Shown: piece after piece, positions 6,011-7,900 of the stretch
Numbering within the stretch: the first letter of the stretch is position 1
Layout: every line of letters begins with the position of its first letter
From: Spirochaetaceae bacterium
Lineage (GTDB): Bacteria; Spirochaetota; Spirochaetia; SZUA-6; Fen-1364
Direction of reading: 5' to 3'
Assembly (NCBI GenBank): GCA_003141795.1
Contig: PLNO01000004.1
Coordinates: 1 to 7,900, forward strand
DNA length: 7,900 nt
Program-made: the position numbers and the translations under genes
Notes under the pieces: model-generated
Database searches by the model: none
Told to the model about the DNA's origin: nothing
Seen by the model: the letters and a program-made list of their open reading frames with translations, nothing else

Positions 6011-6065
6011 GCTTCGGACAAACACGACTACCAGTGCGTGTTGCGTCAAACCACGCTCCGAAAGC
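6011..6065. other. Three-way-junction-like structured element
   Basis: Three nested inverted repeats pack together almost without linkers. The closing stem is GCTTCGGA (6011-6018) with TCCGAAAGC (6057-6065), eight pairs with one bulged A at 6061. The first arm is AACACG (6021-6026) with CGTGTT (6037-6042), perfect, with a 10-base loop. The second arm is GCGT (6043-6046) with ACGC (6053-6056), perfect, with loop CAAACC. The fold works on either strand. I do not recognise it as a tRNA or known riboswitch. It would lie about 510 bases before wzz if transcribed rightwards, or upstream of the candidate promoter of the leftward operon. Confidence 0.42.
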
Positions 6066-6163
6066 AGTAGGGCCAGGGAGCGCCGAATCCATCGGTGCGA
6101 AAATGCTACATAAGCCCGGCAATCTCCTATCTGCCTCCTGGGTCTCCCCCGGAAGAACGTACG

Positions 6164-6180
6164 TCCGACTCATAGTCGGG
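6164..6180 (+). other. Short hairpin in the putative wzz leader
   Basis: CCGACT (6165-6170) and AGTCGG (6174-6179) pair perfectly around the loop CAT, with a U-G pair extending the stem (6164/6180). It is not followed by a U run, so it is not a standard terminator. Confidence 0.35.
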
Positions 6181-6369
6181 ATTGCTGCAGGCATTTTGGC
6201 GTTCTTAATGTGGAAGTCACAATGGAACACGGGCGCCGTAATCCTCTATCGACGGAAGGTTACCTCATTGGTTATCAGGCACACTTAATCGCGAACATGC
6301 TTTCCCGATACAAGACGATTCGCCCACCCCGCTTTTTTTGGACATCGACTATGCAGTCCTGTCCAGTTT

Positions 6370-6405
6370 CAGCGTTCCGCCACAGGTAAACGAGCTGCCC
6401 TTTTT
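6370..6405 (+). terminator. Terminator-like hairpin with T5 run, upstream of wzz
   Basis: CAGCGTT (6370-6376) pairs with AAC (6389-6391) and GCTG (6394-6397) across a two-base bulge, giving seven pairs, followed by CCC and TTTTT (6401-6405). The stem is modest. Its 3' arm and the T run are shared with the alternative hairpin at 6394-6420. Confidence 0.33.
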
Positions 6406-6420
6406 ATTGTAGAGGGCGGC
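6394..6420 (+). promoter_or_regulatory. Alternative (antiterminator-like) hairpin
   Basis: GCTGCCCTTT (6394-6403) pairs with AGAGGGCGGC (6411-6420): ten pairs including two G-U, with a seven-base loop. It uses the same GCTG and part of the T run that the 6370-6405 structure needs, so the two cannot form together. It lies about 160 bases before the wzz start. Confidence 0.38.
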
Positions 6421-6520
6421 AATTTCGTCGCTCATGGACCCTTACACTATCTAACATGATGGTCTTCGGCTTACGAAGCGAAGCGTGGGACAAATATACG
6501 CAATAGCCAACTGACAAGAC

Positions 6521-6537
6521 CCGGCAGATTACCGCTT
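6521..6537 (+). repeat. Third, shorter copy (C) of the nusG-end repeat
   Basis: CCGGCAGATT (6521-6530) followed at once by ACCGCTT (6531-6537) matches the start of repeats A and B with the five bases between these blocks deleted. Similarity does not extend further on either side. It sits 40 bases before the chosen wzz start. Confidence 0.5.
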
Positions 6538-6577
6538 GAAGAACCGGGCCGCCAATGATACTTTCAATCTACATATT

Positions 6578-7870
6578 ATGACCGAGAAAAACTATCAAGA
6601 CTCAGACTACGATGCCCAAAAGCGTAGAGATAACGATGCCATTTCACTTTTGGACTTGATTGCAGTTGTAACAAAGCGGAAGCGGCTGATAATAGGCATG
6701 ACCGTAGTTGTTGTCGTTTTTGTGGTCGGGTTTCTTGCGATCTCCGCACTCCTTCCCTCCAACTCCCGATGGAATCGTCTTCCTACGAAATACATGCCTT
6801 CTGCAAAAGTATTGATCCAAGACAACTCATCCGGTTCGAGCATCTCATCCCTTCTGGGACAGGGAGGGCTGGGTTCTCTTTCGGGGCTACTTGGGAGCGC
6901 AAGCTTCGCAAACGTCAGCTCGAGCGCTCAGCTTGCTCAGGCCCTCCTTCGCGGCCGCACAATTGAAGACGCGGTTGCAGAGAAACTGAACTTCATCGAG
7001 CGCTATCACATACAGAAGAACCCAAAAATGGGGGTGCGAACGATCATCCAGCAATCGCTCCGGCTGAAATATAGTGATAAGACAGGCATTCTTGAAATTG
7101 GGTATGAGGACATAGACAAGGAGTTGGCGACGCAAGTGGTGAACGAGTTGACTGATCGTCTTCAGGACCAATTCACCGATTTGACATTGGGGAAAGTCTT
7201 GAACAAGAGAATGTATTTGGAGAAAGCAATCGCCAATCAGCAAAAGGACGCAGATTCGGCGTCGGATCGGCTAACAGCATTTCAAAATGCGAACGGAGTC
7301 TACGATTTGCCGGCTCAGACACAAGCAAACATCAGCGCTCTCGGTGGTTTGGAAAGCCAGTTCACGAGCAAGCAGACGGATTTGGATTTGATGAGAAAAT
7401 ACACGCCGGAAAGCGACACACGCATTACGATGCTGAAAGACCAGATCAATCAGGTCCAGCGTCAGATCGACCAATTGCGGACGGGCGCAGGAAACGCCCG
7501 CACCGGGGTGCTTTCGTTGTCAAAGATGGTGGGACTGTCATCCGAATATGCCAGTCTCAAGGCTGATGTTCAGGTTCAGCAGGCCATCCTGCTCACGCTC
7601 AAGCAGCAGTATGAAGCAGCAAAACTGCAGCAACAGGATACATCACCCACTTTTCAAATCTTGGAAAGGGCCGAGGTACCTGAAGTACGCTCGTCACCAA
7701 GTAGGACGAAGATTGCAGTTATCGGCAGCTTCTTGGGGTTCTTTGTATCCGTGCTGGTTGCATTCGTAGTTGAGTACTTCGATAAATCGCGTCGAGATCC
7801 GATAGGAGCGGAAAAGCTGTCCAATATTCGGCGGAATATGGCCATACGTCGAAAGAGTACCCGGGAATAG
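6578..7870 (+). CDS. Wzz-type polysaccharide co-polymerase / chain-length determinant
   Basis: A 430-residue inner-membrane protein. A charged N-terminus (MTEKNYQDSDYDAQKRRDND) leads to SLLDLIAVVTKRKRLI and the first membrane segment (about 37-59). A periplasmic region follows with YMPSAKVLIQ, a Gly/Ser/Leu-rich stretch (84-110) and helices of coiled-coil character (about 180-355, many Gln/Lys/Asp). The conserved AEVPEVRSSPSR (365-376) comes just before the second membrane segment (about 379-400), and a short basic tail. This is the PCP layout that sets chain length or assists export of O-antigen, capsule or exopolysaccharide. No tyrosine-kinase domain is attached. ATG 6578 is chosen; an in-frame TTG at 6536 would add 14 residues, and neither has a clear Shine-Dalgarno. 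It is probably the first gene of a rightward polysaccharide operon continuing past the window and a candidate target of the NusG paralogue. Confidence 0.87.
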   Translation: MTEKNYQDSDYDAQKRRDNDAISLLDLIAVVTKRKRLIIGMTVVVVVFVVGFLAISALLPSNSRWNRLPTKYMPSAKVLIQDNSSGSSISSLLGQGGLGSLSGLLGSASFANVSSSAQLAQALLRGRTIEDAVAEKLNFIERYHIQKNPKMGVRTIIQQSLRLKYSDKTGILEIGYEDIDKELATQVVNELTDRLQDQFTDLTLGKVLNKRMYLEKAIANQQKDADSASDRLTAFQNANGVYDLPAQTQANISALGGLESQFTSKQTDLDLMRKYTPESDTRITMLKDQINQVQRQIDQLRTGAGNARTGVLSLSKMVGLSSEYASLKADVQVQQAILLTLKQQYEAAKLQQQDTSPTFQILERAEVPEVRSSPSRTKIAVIGSFLGFFVSVLVAFVVEYFDKSRRDPIGAEKLSNIRRNMAIRRKSTRE

Positions 7871-7891
7871 AAGTCAGCTCAGTCGGCCCCT

Positions 7892-7900
7892 CCCCCCCCC
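7892..7900 (+). repeat. Poly-C run at the window edge
   Basis: Nine C in a row reach the last base, preceded by GGCCCCT. The true length is unknown because the window stops there. It lies 21 bases after the wzz stop. It could be a slippage-prone tract or an assembly or contig-end artefact. Confidence 0.6.

Larger units (their letters stand above)
5856..6577. other. Long divergent gene-poor region between wzi-like gene and wzz
   Basis: About 720 bases with no convincing protein. Open frames exist (for example 6034-6288 plus with one hydrophobic stretch LIVGIAAGILAFLMW; 5874-6230 minus; 6349-6435 minus, 28 residues), but none is recognisable or has a good ribosome site. The region instead holds several perfect or near-perfect inverted repeats (listed separately). 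I read it as the promoter region of the minus operon plus a long transcribed leader for wzz; the plus-strand promoter could not be placed. Confidence 0.5.

Noticed and set aside
6034..6288. An 84-residue plus frame with a hydrophobic stretch in the wzz leader
   Set aside because: No ribosome site and no family resemblance, and it overlaps the structured element; a leader peptide cannot be excluded but is not supported.
6286..6345. GCGAA/TTCGC inverted repeat followed by a T7 run as an intrinsic terminator
   Set aside because: The stem has only five pairs around a 23-base loop, and nine unpaired bases separate it from the T run.
6349..6435. A 28-residue minus frame MSDEIAALYNKKG... overlapping the alternative hairpin
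   Set aside because: Only a weak Shine-Dalgarno and no recognised family; too short to support without conservation.
1..7900. CRISPR array, rRNA, tRNA or insertion-sequence transposase
   Set aside because: No regularly spaced repeats, no rRNA or tRNA signatures and no transposase motifs were found on either strand.

Overview
The window looks like chromosomal DNA of a diderm (outer-membrane) bacterium of moderate to fairly high GC. Two long minus-strand genes encode signal-peptide-bearing, aromatic-rich beta-barrel proteins, and a Wzz-type polysaccharide co-polymerase and a specialised NusG paralogue lie on the plus strand. Together these point to a cell-surface or exopolysaccharide locus. 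A spirochaete-like host is my best guess from the style of the secreted proteins and the NusG paralogue, but the window does not prove it.

Layout: (1) 56-637 (+), a NusG/RfaH/UpxY/LoaP-type antitermination factor. (2) About 640-1995, a degraded accessory patch: a collapsed DUF4160-DUF2442 gene pair (-), a frameshifted and internally deleted SNF2 helicase remnant (-), and a DUF4258-type toxin remnant with a stop codon (+), followed by a small intact YgiT-like antitoxin reading frame (+). (3) 2015-5855 (-), a tight three-gene operon transcribed leftwards: a Wzi-like outer-membrane protein, a second related beta-barrel protein (4-bp ATGA overlap), and rsmI, the 16S rRNA C1402 2'-O-methyltransferase. 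(4) 5856-6577, a roughly 720-bp gene-poor divergent region with several inverted repeats: a candidate promoter and 7-bp inverted repeat for the minus operon, a three-way-junction-like fold, and two mutually exclusive hairpins that resemble a terminator/antiterminator pair in front of wzz. (5) 6578-7870 (+), the Wzz-type chain-length/export protein, after which the window ends in a run of C.

How the parts may work together (inference): the NusG paralogue could act on the long structured leader of the wzz operon, while the Wzi-like barrels serve surface attachment or export of the same polysaccharide. A 38-bp direct repeat (35 of 38 identical) spans both the nusG stop and the rsmI stop, each with overlapping convergent stop codons. 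A shorter third copy lies just before wzz. This suggests the accessory patch was inserted at, or duplicated from, a nusG/rsmI junction, and that nusG may once have sat directly upstream of wzz.
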